A stretch of DNA of 47,815 nt from contig CAZUBF010000006.1 in NCBI GenBank assembly GCA_964618555.1, positions 1-47,815 of the forward strand, written 5' to 3'. This stretch comes from Calidifontimicrobium sp964618555. GTDB lineage: Bacteria; Pseudomonadota; Gammaproteobacteria; Burkholderiales; Burkholderiaceae_C. The notes below the pieces were generated by a model. The model was not told the DNA's origin. It saw only the letters and a program-made list of their open reading frames with translations, and ran no database searches. Below are positions 1 to 8,366 of this stretch, in pieces. The position numbers and the translations under genes were made by a program. How positions within the stretch are numbered: position 1 is the stretch's first letter; every line of letters begins with the position of its first letter.

Positions 1-2213
1 GCATCGTCGACTACCTGACGCTGGTCGGCGACGCGGTCGACAACGTGCCCGGCGTGGACAAGGTGGGCCCGAAGACCGCGGCGAAGTGGATCGTCGAGCA
101 CGGTTCGCTCGACGGCGTGATCGCCGCCGCCGACGGCATCAAGGGCGCCGCCGGCGAGAACCTGAGGAGGGCGGTCGACTGGCTGCCGCAGGCCAGGCGC
201 CTCGTCACCGTGGCCACCGACTGCGACCTGTCGGGCGCCGTGCCCGGCTGGCCGTCGTTCGACGCGCTGGCCCTGCGCGACGTCGACCGCGACGGCCTGC
301 TCGAGTTCTTCCAGCGCTTCGGGTTTCGCACCTGGAAACGCGAACTCGAGGCGTCGCTCGGCGGCGTGGCCGCGCCGGCGCCCGCCGACGATGCCGCGGC
401 GCCGCTGGCGCGCGACTACGAGACCGTGCTGACCTGGGAGCGGCTCGAGCACTGGATGCATCGCATCGCCGGCGCGGCGCTGGTCGCGCTGGACACCGAG
501 ACCGACTCGCTCGACCCCATGCGCGCGCGCATTGTCGGCATCAGCTTCGCCGTGACGCCGGGCGAGGCGGCGTACGTGCCGCTGCGTCACGACTACGCCG
601 ACGCGCCGGCGCAACTGCCGCTGGACGAGGTGCTGGCGCGGCTGAAGCCCTGGCTCGAGGACGCCGGGGCGCCGAAGATGGGTCAGCACCTGAAGTACGA
701 CACGCACGTGCTGGCCAACCACGGCATCGCGCTGGCCGGCATCGCGCACGACACCCTGCTCGAGAGCTACGTGCTCGAAGCGCACCTGGGCCACGGCCTG
801 GAGAAGCTCGCCGAGCGGCACCTCCACCGCAAGGGCCTGAGCTACGAGGACCTGTGCGGCAAGGGGGCGAACCAGATCCCGTTCTCGCAGGTCGACGTGC
901 AGCGCGCCACCGAATACTCGGGCGAGGACAGCGAGATGGCGCTTCACGTGCACCAGGTGCTGTGGCCGCGCATCGCCGCCGAGCCGGGGCTGCGGCGCGT
1001 CTACCAGGACATCGAGCTGCCGGTGAGCGCCATCCTCGCGCGCATCGAGCGCCACGGCGTGCTGGTCGACGCGGCGCTGCTGGCGCGGCAGAGCCGCGAG
1101 CTGGCCGAGCGCATGGTCGCGCTCGAGCGCGAGGCGTACGAACTGGCGGCACAGCCGTTCAACCTGGGCAGCCCGAAGCAGATCGGCGAGATCCTGTTCG
1201 GCAAGCTCGGGCTGCCGGTGAAGAAGAAGACCGCCAGCGGCGCGGCGAGCACCGACGAGGACGTGCTCACCGAGCTCGCCGCCGACTACCCGCTGCCGGC
1301 GAAGATCCTCGAGCACCGCGGCCTGGCCAAGCTCAAGGGCACCTACACGGACAAGCTGCCGCAGATGGTCGACCCGGCCACCGGGCGCGTGCACACCAGC
1401 TACGCGCAGGCGGTGGCGGTGACGGGGCGGCTGGCGAGCAACGACCCGAACCTGCAGAACATCCCGATCCGCACACCCGAGGGGCGGCGCATCCGCGAGG
1501 CCTTCGTCGCGCCGCCGGGGCACGTGATCGTGTCGGCCGACTACTCGCAGATCGAGCTGCGCATCATGGCGCACATCAGCGGCGACCCCGGCCTGCTGCG
1601 CGCCTTCGAGCAAGGCCTCGACGTGCACCGCGCCACCGCCGCCGAGGTGTTCGGCGTGCCGCTCGACGCGGTGGGCAGCGAGCAGCGCCGCTACGCGAAG
1701 GTGATCAACTTCGGCCTCATCTACGGCATGGGCGCGTTCGGGCTGGCGAGCAACCTGGGCATCGAGACGAAGGCGGCGAAGGACTACATCGACCGCTACT
1801 TCCAGCGCTTCGCCGGCGTCAAGCAGTACATGGACGAGACGCGCCGGCGCGCCGCCGAGCAGGGCTACGTCGAGACGCTGTTCGGGCGGCGCGTGTGGCT
1901 GCCCGAGATCAAGGGCGGCAGCGGGCCCCGGCGCGCGGCCGCCGAGCGGCAGGCGATCAACGCGCCGATGCAGGGCACCGCGGCGGACCTGATCAAGCTG
2001 GCGATGATCGCGGTGCAGCGGGCGATCGACGACGAGGCGCGGGCGACGCGCATGATCATGCAGGTGCACGACGAACTGGTGTTCGAAGTGCCCGACGCCG
2101 AACTCGCCTGGGCGCGCGACGCGGTGCCACGGCTGATGGCCGGCGTGGCCGAACTCAAGGTGCCGCTGCTCGCCGAAGTCGGCGTCGGCGCGAACTGGGA
2201 CCAGGCGCATTGA
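1..2213 (+). CDS. polA: DNA polymerase I, 5'-truncated by the window edge
   Basis: Family A DNA polymerase for Okazaki-fragment processing and repair. About 737 residues are visible, in frame from base 3; the N-terminal part of the 5'-3' exonuclease lies outside. The sequence opens in its helix-3-turn-helix region (GDAVDNVPGVDKVGPKTA). The 3'-5' proofreading domain keeps its acidic residues: DTETDSLD, the Asp in HDTLLESY and the Asp in YSGEDSE. Polymerase motifs A (DYSQIELRIMAHISGD), B (RRYAKVINFGLIYG) and C (MQVHDELVFEV) are all present. It should therefore be a full three-activity Pol I. The stop at 2211-2213 is followed by a convergent gene. Confidence 0.97.
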   Translation, partial: IVDYLTLVGDAVDNVPGVDKVGPKTAAKWIVEHGSLDGVIAAADGIKGAAGENLRRAVDWLPQARRLVTVATDCDLSGAVPGWPSFDALALRDVDRDGLLEFFQRFGFRTWKRELEASLGGVAAPAPADDAAAPLARDYETVLTWERLEHWMHRIAGAALVALDTETDSLDPMRARIVGISFAVTPGEAAYVPLRHDYADAPAQLPLDEVLARLKPWLEDAGAPKMGQHLKYDTHVLANHGIALAGIAHDTLLESYVLEAHLGHGLEKLAERHLHRKGLSYEDLCGKGANQIPFSQVDVQRATEYSGEDSEMALHVHQVLWPRIAAEPGLRRVYQDIELPVSAILARIERHGVLVDAALLARQSRELAERMVALEREAYELAAQPFNLGSPKQIGEILFGKLGLPVKKKTASGAASTDEDVLTELAADYPLPAKILEHRGLAKLKGTYTDKLPQMVDPATGRVHTSYAQAVAVTGRLASNDPNLQNIPIRTPEGRRIREAFVAPPGHVIVSADYSQIELRIMAHISGDPGLLRAFEQGLDVHRATAAEVFGVPLDAVGSEQRRYAKVINFGLIYGMGAFGLASNLGIETKAAKDYIDRYFQRFAGVKQYMDETRRRAAEQGYVETLFGRRVWLPEIKGGSGPRRAAAERQAINAPMQGTAADLIKLAMIAVQRAIDDEARATRMIMQVHDELVFEVPDAELAWARDAVPRLMAGVAELKVPLLAEVGVGANWDQAH

Positions 2214-2214
2214 A

Positions 2215-2265
2215 GTGCACCGCCCCCGGGGTGGGTCCGGCTGAGCCGGTTCACCTCGGGCGCAC
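2215..2265. terminator. Inverted-repeat region between convergent genes, possible bidirectional terminator
   Basis: Between the polA stop and the end of the convergent regulator lies an imperfect extended hairpin. The inner stem is CCGGC-TGA-GCCGG (2237-2249), and outer arms GTGC...GCAC and GGGGTG...CACCTC partly pair. Position and symmetry fit a shared terminator, but there is no clear T-run, so this is only a probable assignment. Confidence 0.35.
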
Positions 2266-2271
2266 CCGACG

Positions 2272-3375
2272 TCAGGCGAGCTGCCTGGCCGTGAGCTGGC
2301 GGATGCGCTCGCCGAGCTCGTGCACCGAGTGCACGTCGAGCCGTCCGTAGATCTTCTTCACGTGGTCGGCGACGGTCGACGGCGCCACCGACAAGGCGTG
2401 CGCGATCTCGGCCTGCGCCAGCCCCGAGTGCAGCAGCGCGCAGACCTCGCGCTGTGCCGCCGACAGTGGCAGCGCGTCGATGGTGCGCCGCAGCGCCAGT
2501 GCGAGCGGCTCCTGCTGCTGGATGCCGACGTGGATCACGGGCGCCTGCTCGGGATGCATCGGCGCCAGCACCGCGGTCTCGAAGACGAAGCGCCCCCACG
2601 CGTTGTCGACGGTCACGGTCAGCGGGTCGTCGCTCAGATCCTGCGCACGCCGGTGGTGCTGCCACAGCATCGACAGCGTCGCAAAGTCGTCGCGCCGCGG
2701 TGCGCGCGCCATTGCCGCCGGCGTCATCCCGCCGTGCGACAGCATCAGCAGCTTCAGCGCGTCGGGCGACAGGTGCAGCAACTCGCCGTGCGAGTCCAGG
2801 CTGAGCTGGGCGCGCCGGTCGCGCCGCGACACGTATTCCGCCCCGCGCGGCACCACGCAGGCCGCCTCGAGCGGGTGGGCCGCGAGCAGCGCGGCCTGCG
2901 CCAGCATCGACTCGTCGTCGGCGGTGAACGGCGGGTCGCCGGCGGCGCGGTACAGCGCCAGGGCGCCGAGCGGGCGGCCGCGCGCGCCGCGCACCACCGC
3001 CTCGATGCGCGTGTGCAGCCGGTGCGGGCGCCATACCTCGTGGTACAGCGCGCTGCGGTAGAACGCCGGCCGGCTGCGTTCGTCGACGCGGGAAGCGTCG
3101 CGGTGGAGCACCGTGTCGGAGAAGGTCGGCAGCACGTCGGCCTCGCGGCGTTCGTGGAACTCGGCGAAGTAGCGTGACGCGATGCGCTGGTCGACCGGCC
3201 CCTCCACGTAGAAGCGCGACAGCCTCCCGTCGGCGTCGGCCCAGCCGAAGCGGTTGCGGTGCGACGGCACGACGGCGTGCAACGCCTCGAGCAGCGCCGG
3301 CACGACGGTCTCGGCGGCGAGCCGCATCGTGCCGAGCGCGCGCAGGCGGGTGAGTTCGGCCGCGCGCTTCGACAT
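2272..3375 (-). CDS. LuxR-family transcriptional regulator (C-terminal HTH)
   Basis: A 367-residue cytoplasmic regulator. The last 65 residues are a LuxR/NarL-type helix-turn-helix (LPLSAAQREVCALLHSG, AEIAHALSVAPSTVADHVKK, IYGRLDVHSVHEL). The first ~230 residues resemble a GAF/PAS-like sensory region, but no ligand can be read from them. There is no receiver domain, so it is not a classical response regulator. The ATG at 3375 is used as start; a GTG directly before it (3378) is an alternative. It is divergent from the histidine kinase at 3464, with 88 bp between the starts, so it may regulate that gene and itself. Target genes are unknown. Confidence 0.85.
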   Translation of the reverse strand: MSKRAAELTRLRALGTMRLAAETVVPALLEALHAVVPSHRNRFGWADADGRLSRFYVEGPVDQRIASRYFAEFHERREADVLPTFSDTVLHRDASRVDERSRPAFYRSALYHEVWRPHRLHTRIEAVVRGARGRPLGALALYRAAGDPPFTADDESMLAQAALLAAHPLEAACVVPRGAEYVSRRDRRAQLSLDSHGELLHLSPDALKLLMLSHGGMTPAAMARAPRRDDFATLSMLWQHHRRAQDLSDDPLTVTVDNAWGRFVFETAVLAPMHPEQAPVIHVGIQQQEPLALALRRTIDALPLSAAQREVCALLHSGLAQAEIAHALSVAPSTVADHVKKIYGRLDVHSVHELGERIRQLTARQLA

Positions 3376-3463
3376 CACTCGACGCTACCGCCCGAACACC
3401 CCCTTTGTCGCCCCCTAGGAAGAGGATGCGCCGCGGCGCCGACGGTGGCGCAATCGCGCCATT

Positions 3464-5872
3464 GTGGACAGGGCGGGGTCGTGGGTCGCGCGCGTCGTCG
3501 TTGCCTTGGCATTGGGCGCCGCGGCGGCGGGGTGCGCCGCCGCGGCTGTTCCGGCGATCGACACCGCCGAGCGCATGACGACCGACGGCCGGGCCGACCG
3601 GGTGCGCCTGCCCGACCGCGTCGCCGCGTCGCCGACGGCCCCGGTGACCTACCGGCTGCAGGCGACGCTGGCGCCGCCGCTGCGCGACCTGGCGGTGTAC
3701 CTGCCCGGGCTGGTCGCGCACGCGCGCATCGTGGTCAACGGACACGTCGTCGACGACCGGCTGGCCGACGCCGCCCAGCCGCTGCCGCGCAGCGTGCGCC
3801 GGCTGCGGGTGATCCCGCTGCCATCGGAGTTCGTGCAGCCCGGCCGCAACGACATCGAGATCGTCGCCGCCGGCCCGGGGACGATCAGCGTGTCGGCGGT
3901 GTGGCTCGGCGACGAGGAGGCGCTGCGGCAGATGCACGAGCGCAGGCTGCTCGGCGTGGTCATCGGGCCGGCCTTCGTCGCCACCGTCATGGCCTGCCTG
4001 GCGCTGTGCGTGCTGCTGCTGTGGGTGCGTCACGGGCGCGACCCGCTGTACGGCTACTTCGGCGTCGGCGCGCTGGGCTGGGCGCTGCACACCGGCTGGA
4101 CGCTGCTGCCGGTGCCGCTGCTGACCGGCGCGCACTACACCATCTGGTGGCACGTGCTGTACAGCGCGTTCGTCGCGATGCTGGTGGTCTTCTGCCTGCG
4201 CTTCGCGCATCGGCGGTGGCCGCGCTTCGACCGCACGCTGTGGCTGGCGGTGCTTGCCGCACCGCCCCTGCTGTACGCCGCCAGCGCCCTCGGCGTGCTG
4301 TTCGAGGCCGCCGCGTACTGGCGGCTCGCGCTGATCGCGGCGGTGGCGGTCGCGGTGTGGGCGGTCGTCGCGCAGGCCTGGCGACGGCGCAACGCCGACA
4401 GCGTGCTGCTGGCGTCGACCGGCGCGGTGTCGCTCGCCTTCGCCGCGCGCGACTGGCTGGTGGCGCGCGCCTTCGCCGACAACAACCCGGTGTACCTGAC
4501 GCCGTACTCCGGCGCGCTGTTCATCGTGCTCGTCGCCTGGATCCTGATCGACCGCTACGTGCGCACCGCACGCGAACTCGAGCAGGTCAACGCGCACCTC
4601 GAGCAGCGCGTCGCCGCCAAGAGCGCCGAGCTGCGTGTCGCGCTCGACGACATGCGCGCCGCGCGCGACCGCGCGCTGGCGGCCGACGACGCCAAGTCGC
4701 GGTTCCTCGCCGCGGCCAGCCACGACCTGCGCCAGCCGATCCAGGCGCTCGACCTCTACCTCGGCACGCTGCGCGGCGAGGCGCTTTCGGCGGCCCCGCA
4801 GCAGCTGGTGCAGCGCATGGGCGCCGCGCTCGGCGCGCTGGGCACGATGCTCGACGCGCTGCTCGACATCTCGCGCATGGACGCCGGGCTGGTGCGCCCG
4901 CAGCCACGGCCGCTCGACCTGTTCGCGCTGCTGCACCGCCTGGCCGACGAGTTCGCCGCACCGGCCGCCGCCAAGGGGCTGCGGCTGGCGGTGCACGCCG
5001 GGGTCGCGCGATCGACACCGTACGCCCACACCGACGCCGCACTGCTCGAGCGCGTCGTGCGCAACCTGCTCGACAACGCGCTGAAGTACACCGAGCGCGG
5101 CGGCGTGCTGCTGAGCTGGCGCCTGCGCCGCGGCGGCGGCGCGCCGCACTGGCTGGTCGAGGTGCGCGACACCGGCAGCGGCATCGCGCGCACCGACCAG
5201 GCGCGCGTGTTCGACGAGTTCTACCAGGTCGCCAACGTGCAGCGCGACCGCCAGCGCGGGCTCGGGCTGGGGCTCTCGATCGTGCGCAGGTTGTGCACGA
5301 TCCTCGGCGCACCGCTGCAGCTGCGCTCGGTGGCCACGCGGGGCACCTGCGTGTCGCTGCGGGTGCCGGCCACCGACGAGGCACCGGCGGCGGCCTCGGC
5401 GGGGGTCGACGATGACCTGCCGCGCGGGCTGGTGGTCGCCGTGGTCGAGGACGACGCCCAGGTGCGCGACGCGCTGGGGGCGCTGCTCGCGCAGTGGGGC
5501 TGCGTCGTGCTGGACGGCGTGCACGCCGGCGGCGTGCTGGCGCAGTGGCGCGCGCTGGGCCGCCCGCCGGTGGCGGCGATCGTCGCCGACTACCGGCTGG
5601 CCGATGGCGACACCGGTGACCTCGCCATCGCGGCCCTGCGCACCGGGTTCGGCGACGCGACGCCGGCCGTGCTGCTGACCGGAGACACCGCGCCGCCGCG
5701 GCTTGCGGCACTGCACGCCAGCGGCTTCGAGTGGTGGTCCAAGCCGGTGGCGGTGTCGACGCTGCGTGGCTGGCTGGGTGCCGCCGTCCGACGCGGCGTC
5801 GATCCGGGCGGTGGCGAGCCGCCCGCGGGCACCGCCGTGCCGCCGGCGGCCGCAGCCGGGATGCTGCCGTGA
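3464..5872 (+). CDS. Membrane hybrid sensor histidine kinase with C-terminal receiver
   Basis: An 802-residue inner-membrane sensor. Domains in order: an export signal (residues 1-30, with a marginal AAGC lipobox-like site); a periplasmic beta-rich sensor of the 7TMR-DISM type (about 40-155); about seven hydrophobic segments (165-370); a coiled coil (372-410); a HisKA helix with phospho-accepting His420 (ASHDLRQPI); an ATPase domain with Asn534 (NLLDNALKY) and DTGSGIA at about 569; and a receiver with EDD and phospho-acceptor Asp709 (VADYRLADGDTG). The start is GTG; no ATG fits the frame upstream. It overlaps the response regulator by GTGA, so the two are co-translated and probably form a phosphorelay. 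The signal sensed is unknown. Confidence 0.9.
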   Translation: MDRAGSWVARVVVALALGAAAAGCAAAAVPAIDTAERMTTDGRADRVRLPDRVAASPTAPVTYRLQATLAPPLRDLAVYLPGLVAHARIVVNGHVVDDRLADAAQPLPRSVRRLRVIPLPSEFVQPGRNDIEIVAAGPGTISVSAVWLGDEEALRQMHERRLLGVVIGPAFVATVMACLALCVLLLWVRHGRDPLYGYFGVGALGWALHTGWTLLPVPLLTGAHYTIWWHVLYSAFVAMLVVFCLRFAHRRWPRFDRTLWLAVLAAPPLLYAASALGVLFEAAAYWRLALIAAVAVAVWAVVAQAWRRRNADSVLLASTGAVSLAFAARDWLVARAFADNNPVYLTPYSGALFIVLVAWILIDRYVRTARELEQVNAHLEQRVAAKSAELRVALDDMRAARDRALAADDAKSRFLAAASHDLRQPIQALDLYLGTLRGEALSAAPQQLVQRMGAALGALGTMLDALLDISRMDAGLVRPQPRPLDLFALLHRLADEFAAPAAAKGLRLAVHAGVARSTPYAHTDAALLERVVRNLLDNALKYTERGGVLLSWRLRRGGGAPHWLVEVRDTGSGIARTDQARVFDEFYQVANVQRDRQRGLGLGLSIVRRLCTILGAPLQLRSVATRGTCVSLRVPATDEAPAAASAGVDDDLPRGLVVAVVEDDAQVRDALGALLAQWGCVVLDGVHAGGVLAQWRALGRPPVAAIVADYRLADGDTGDLAIAALRTGFGDATPAVLLTGDTAPPRLAALHASGFEWWSKPVAVSTLRGWLGAAVRRGVDPGGGEPPAGTAVPPAAAAGMLP

Positions 5873-6504
5873 GGGTGCTGGTCGCCGACGACCACCCGCT
5901 GCTGTGCGACGCGCTGCGCGGCTTGGTGGCGTCGCTGCCGCAGGTCGGCACCGTCGACTCGGCGGTCGACCTGCCGGGCCTGCTGGCGCTGGACGGCGAA
6001 GCGCCCGCGCTGGTGCTGGTCGACCTGAACATGCCTGGCATGGACGGGGTGCAGGGGGTGCGGCGCATCGCCGAACGCTGGCCGGGAACGCCGGTGTGGG
6101 TGCTGTCCGCGCAGGACGACGCGGGCACGGTGCGGGCCGCGCGCGCCGCCGGCGCCGCGGGATTCATCGGCAAGCGCGAGTCGAGCGGCGTGATCGGCGA
6201 CGTCGTGCGCGCAGTGTTGTCGGGCGAGGCCGATGGGGCTCGCCTGGTCGGCTGGCACAGCGTCGCGCCGGCCGAACACGCCGGCGGCGACGCTGCGGCG
6301 CTGCAGGCGCTGACCGTGCGTCAGCGCGAGGTGCTCGCGCTGCTGCAGCGCGGGCTGCCGAACAAGGCGATCGCCGGCGCGCTCGGGTTGAGCGAGGGCA
6401 CGGTGAAGGTGCACGTCGCCGCGATCCTGCGCGTGCTGCGTGCGCGCAACCGCAGCGAGGCGATCGTGCGCTCGCTCGACCTCGGCAAGGTGGCGCGCGA
6501 CTGA
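5869..6504 (+). CDS. NarL/FixJ-type response regulator
   Basis: A 211-residue two-component regulator. The N-terminal receiver has the acidic pair (VADDHPLL), phospho-acceptor Asp52 (LVLVDLNMPGMDG) and Lys in the loop FIGKRE. The C-terminal LuxR-type HTH runs from about 148 (LTVRQREVLALLQRGLPNKA, LSEGTVKVHVAAIL). The start is GTG at 5869, inside the kinase stop (GTGA overlap); starting earlier would add a low-complexity Arg-rich extension. It is the obvious partner of the upstream hybrid kinase. Targets are unknown, but the two small genes downstream are candidates. Confidence 0.92.
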   Translation: MRVLVADDHPLLCDALRGLVASLPQVGTVDSAVDLPGLLALDGEAPALVLVDLNMPGMDGVQGVRRIAERWPGTPVWVLSAQDDAGTVRAARAAGAAGFIGKRESSGVIGDVVRAVLSGEADGARLVGWHSVAPAEHAGGDAAALQALTVRQREVLALLQRGLPNKAIAGALGLSEGTVKVHVAAILRVLRARNRSEAIVRSLDLGKVARD

Positions 6505-6577
6505 CGCACCGGCGGCCGGCGACGCCGTCGTCCCTCGATCTACGTCTTCGGTCTAAGCCGCCGGGCCGAGAGATCCG

Positions 6578-6593
6578 TCCCCTCGCGAGGGGA
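6578..6593. promoter_or_regulatory. Perfect 16-bp palindrome upstream of two small genes
   Basis: TCCCCTCGCGAGGGGA is a perfect inverted repeat in the 150-bp gap between the response regulator and the small-gene pair. It lies 62 bp before the next start codon. It could be an operator (for example for the adjacent regulator) or the stem of a terminator; there is no T-run after it. The symmetry is directly visible; the function is inferred. Confidence 0.45.
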
Positions 6594-6654
6594 TGAGCCG
6601 GCGACGCGAGGCGCCTAGAGTGGCCGTCATGGGCAACGACGTGGAGGCACGATC

Positions 6655-6993
6655 ATGATCCATGCACCCGACCGCCGGCATGCCGGCCTCGTGCTGGCGC
6701 TGCTCGCCGCGATGGCGTGCACCGCCGGCATCGCGCAGACCACGGCGCCGGCGACGATGGACGCCGCGATGGACGCCTACGAGCGTGGCCACTGGGACGA
6801 GGCGTACCGCGCCTTCGGTGCGCTGGCCGACGCCGGCGACGGCGAGGCCGCGCGCATCGCGCTGCTGATGCAGCGCCACGGCCCGGCGCTGTATGCACGC
6901 GACTTCGCCGCGAGCCCGATGCAACGCGCGGCCTGGCGTGCGGCGCTGCTGCGCGACGGACTGCGCACGGCCGCGAAGGCGGACCCGTCATGA
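6655..6993 (+). CDS. Small exported protein of unknown function
   Basis: A 112-residue protein that I do not recognise. It has a Sec-type signal (LVLALLAAMACTAGIAQ, cleavage expected after AQ). A mature helical part follows whose segment AMDAYERGHWDEAYRAFGAL, then ADAGDGEAARIALL, looks like one TPR/Sel1-like repeat. A Shine-Dalgarno-like GGAG at 6643-6646 precedes the ATG. Its stop overlaps the next gene by ATGA, so the two are coupled. A periplasmic role next to the sensor kinase is plausible but unproven. Confidence 0.65.
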   Translation: MIHAPDRRHAGLVLALLAAMACTAGIAQTTAPATMDAAMDAYERGHWDEAYRAFGALADAGDGEAARIALLMQRHGPALYARDFAASPMQRAAWRAALLRDGLRTAAKADPS

Positions 6994-7304
6994 ACGCCGC
7001 ACGAGCGCCTCTCACTGTGGCGACGTCGCGGCGCGCACCGGCCGCGGCCGCCGGCACCGCGGCGTGGCGCACGCTGCTGGTGCTGGCCGGGGTGGCGGCG
7101 TTCGCCGCGATCGCGCTGGCGCCGGTGCTGGCGCCGTCGCCGTACGGAGTCGTGCAGACGCTGCCGGCGGCGAGCGTCGAAGCGGCGATGTCGCCGGCCC
7201 CGTCGGCCGACACCGGTTTCAGCGCGGCCTACGGCGTCGACTGGCGCCAGGTCGAGGCGGCGCCGAACCCGGCGCCGCTGGCGGTGGCCGCGTACGACGA
7301 CTGA
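6990..7304 (+). CDS. Small single-pass membrane protein of unknown function
   Basis: A 104-residue protein with one hydrophobic segment (about residues 26-48, TLLVLAGVAAFAAIALAPVL) after a basic N-terminus, then a Pro/Ala-rich tail predicted to be periplasmic. I recognise no domain. The start ATG at 6990 overlaps the upstream stop (ATGA). The coupling to the exported protein before it suggests a shared envelope function. Composition matches the neighbourhood. Confidence 0.55.
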   Translation: MNAARAPLTVATSRRAPAAAAGTAAWRTLLVLAGVAAFAAIALAPVLAPSPYGVVQTLPAASVEAAMSPAPSADTGFSAAYGVDWRQVEAAPNPAPLAVAAYDD

Positions 7305-7451
7305 CCCGGCGCGCCGCAGCGCTTGACCGGGGTCAGGCCCGCGCCCAGGGTCGGCCCCGGGGTCCGACGAAGATGCACGGCGCGGCACGGCGCGGCGCCG
7401 TGAAAGCTTGATCTGCCGCAACGCCGGCGCAGGCGCCTCGGGTCCGGTCCG

Positions 7452-7480
7452 CTGACACCCCGAGGGCGTCCATGTATACA
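7452..7480 (+). promoter_or_regulatory. Putative sigma-70 promoter overlapped by a GTATAC palindrome (GntR/FCD operator candidate)
   Basis: CTGACA (7452-7457) and TATACA (7475-7480) are spaced by exactly 17 bp and resemble -35/-10 boxes. The -10 lies inside the perfect palindrome TGTATACA (7473-7480). GTATAC-centred palindromes are typical of FCD-type GntR regulators, and the next gene (7530) encodes one. Autorepression of the regulator and the catabolic genes behind it is the natural reading. AT-rich DNA like this stands out strongly in this GC-rich window. Confidence 0.5.
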
Positions 7481-7529
7481 GTATTCACGACGCAGCGCCA
7501 TCCGGCGATGCCGCACCGCGAGGGCCGTC

Positions 7530-8366
7530 GTGAAGCAGGCGATCAAGCCGGTCGAACGTGCACCGGGTCTGGGTGACCAGGTCTACGAAACGCTGCGCGC
7601 GCAGCTGCGCCAGGGCGCGATCGACGTCGGCGTGCCGCTGCAGGAGGTGCCGCTGGCCGCGCAGCTCGGCGTGTCGCGCACGCCGGTGCGCGAGGCGATG
7701 GCGCGGCTGGCCAGCGAGGGACTGCTGTCGGTCGACCGCCGCAGCTACACGGTGCCGGCGCTGACGCGGCGCGACATCGACGACATCTACGAGCTGCGCT
7801 TCCTGCTCGAGCCCGCGGCGCTGCGCGGCATCGCACCGATCACCACCACCCGTGCGCGGCGTGCCGACGTCGAGGCCGCGCTGGGGCGTGCGCGTGCGGC
7901 GCACCGCGCCGGCGACAGCGAGGGGTTCCGCGAGGCCAACGTCGCGTTCCGCAGCGCCTGGCTCGCGCTGGTGCCGAACCACCGCCTGGTGCGCGCGATC
8001 GAGCTGTACGCCGACCACATGCAGCACATCCGCGCGATCACGCTCGGCGACGCCGAAGTGCGCACCATCGTGCTGCGCGGGCTGACGCGCATCACCGCGG
8101 CGCTGGCCGAAGGCGACGGCGACGCCGCGGCGTCGTCCGCGCACGAGCACCTGACGCAGGCGCGGCGCGCGTTCCTCAGCGCCACCGGGCTGGCCGACGG
8201 CGACGCGCAGGCGCCGCCCGACGGCGGTGGTGCGCGAATACCGCCTGACGGCGGTGGTGCGCGAACACCGCCCGACGGCGGTGGTGCGCGAACACCGCCC
8301 GACGGCGGTGATGGCACCCACGGCGACGGCGCGGCGCGCCGCCGCGCCCCGAGGAGGACGCGATGA
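7530..8366 (+). CDS. GntR-family (FCD/FadR subfamily) transcriptional regulator
   Basis: A 278-residue regulator. It has an N-terminal winged helix (residues ~15-75, with QLGVSRTPVREAMARL) and an all-helical FCD ligand domain (~85-220). The first metal-ligand His of many FCD domains, in the FH segment, appears to be Arg here (NVAFRSAW), so ligand binding may not be metal-dependent. The last ~55 residues are a low-complexity tail made of 9-residue repeats (PPDGGGART). It starts at GTG and overlaps the thiolase by ATGA, so it is the first gene of the catabolic operon and probably its local, substrate-responsive repressor. Confidence 0.9.
   Translation: MKQAIKPVERAPGLGDQVYETLRAQLRQGAIDVGVPLQEVPLAAQLGVSRTPVREAMARLASEGLLSVDRRSYTVPALTRRDIDDIYELRFLLEPAALRGIAPITTTRARRADVEAALGRARAAHRAGDSEGFREANVAFRSAWLALVPNHRLVRAIELYADHMQHIRAITLGDAEVRTIVLRGLTRITAALAEGDGDAAASSAHEHLTQARRAFLSATGLADGDAQAPPDGGGARIPPDGGGARTPPDGGGARTPPDGGDGTHGDGAARRRAPRRTR
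8214..8309 (+). repeat. 27-bp tandem repeat, about 3.6 copies, in the 3' end of the GntR gene
   Basis: Three full 27-bp units (8214-8240, 8241-8267, 8268-8294) and a partial fourth (8295-8309) are near-identical. The unit starts CCGCCCGACGGCGGTGGTGC and ends GCGAACA. Each encodes PPDGGGART or PPDGGGARI. Copy length is a multiple of three, so copy-number change would keep the frame. The units are contiguous with no spacers. Confidence 0.93.

Noticed and set aside
1865..5716. Very long open frame on the minus strand antisense to the kinase and its neighbours
   Set aside because: High GC content leaves few stop codons; the translation is Arg/His/Gln-rich without any domain and opposes well-supported genes.
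6629..6658. 9-codon leader peptide before the small exported protein
   Set aside because: It is too short, and its GTGGAGG stretch is better explained as the ribosome-binding site of the next gene.
7320..7362. REP-like or terminator hairpin after the small genes (CCGGGG...CCCCGG)
   Set aside because: The short arms are separated by a long loop without T-run; too weak to call in DNA this GC-rich.
8214..8309. Possible CRISPR-like repeats
   Set aside because: Units are contiguous 27-bp copies with no spacers and encode an in-frame protein tail.
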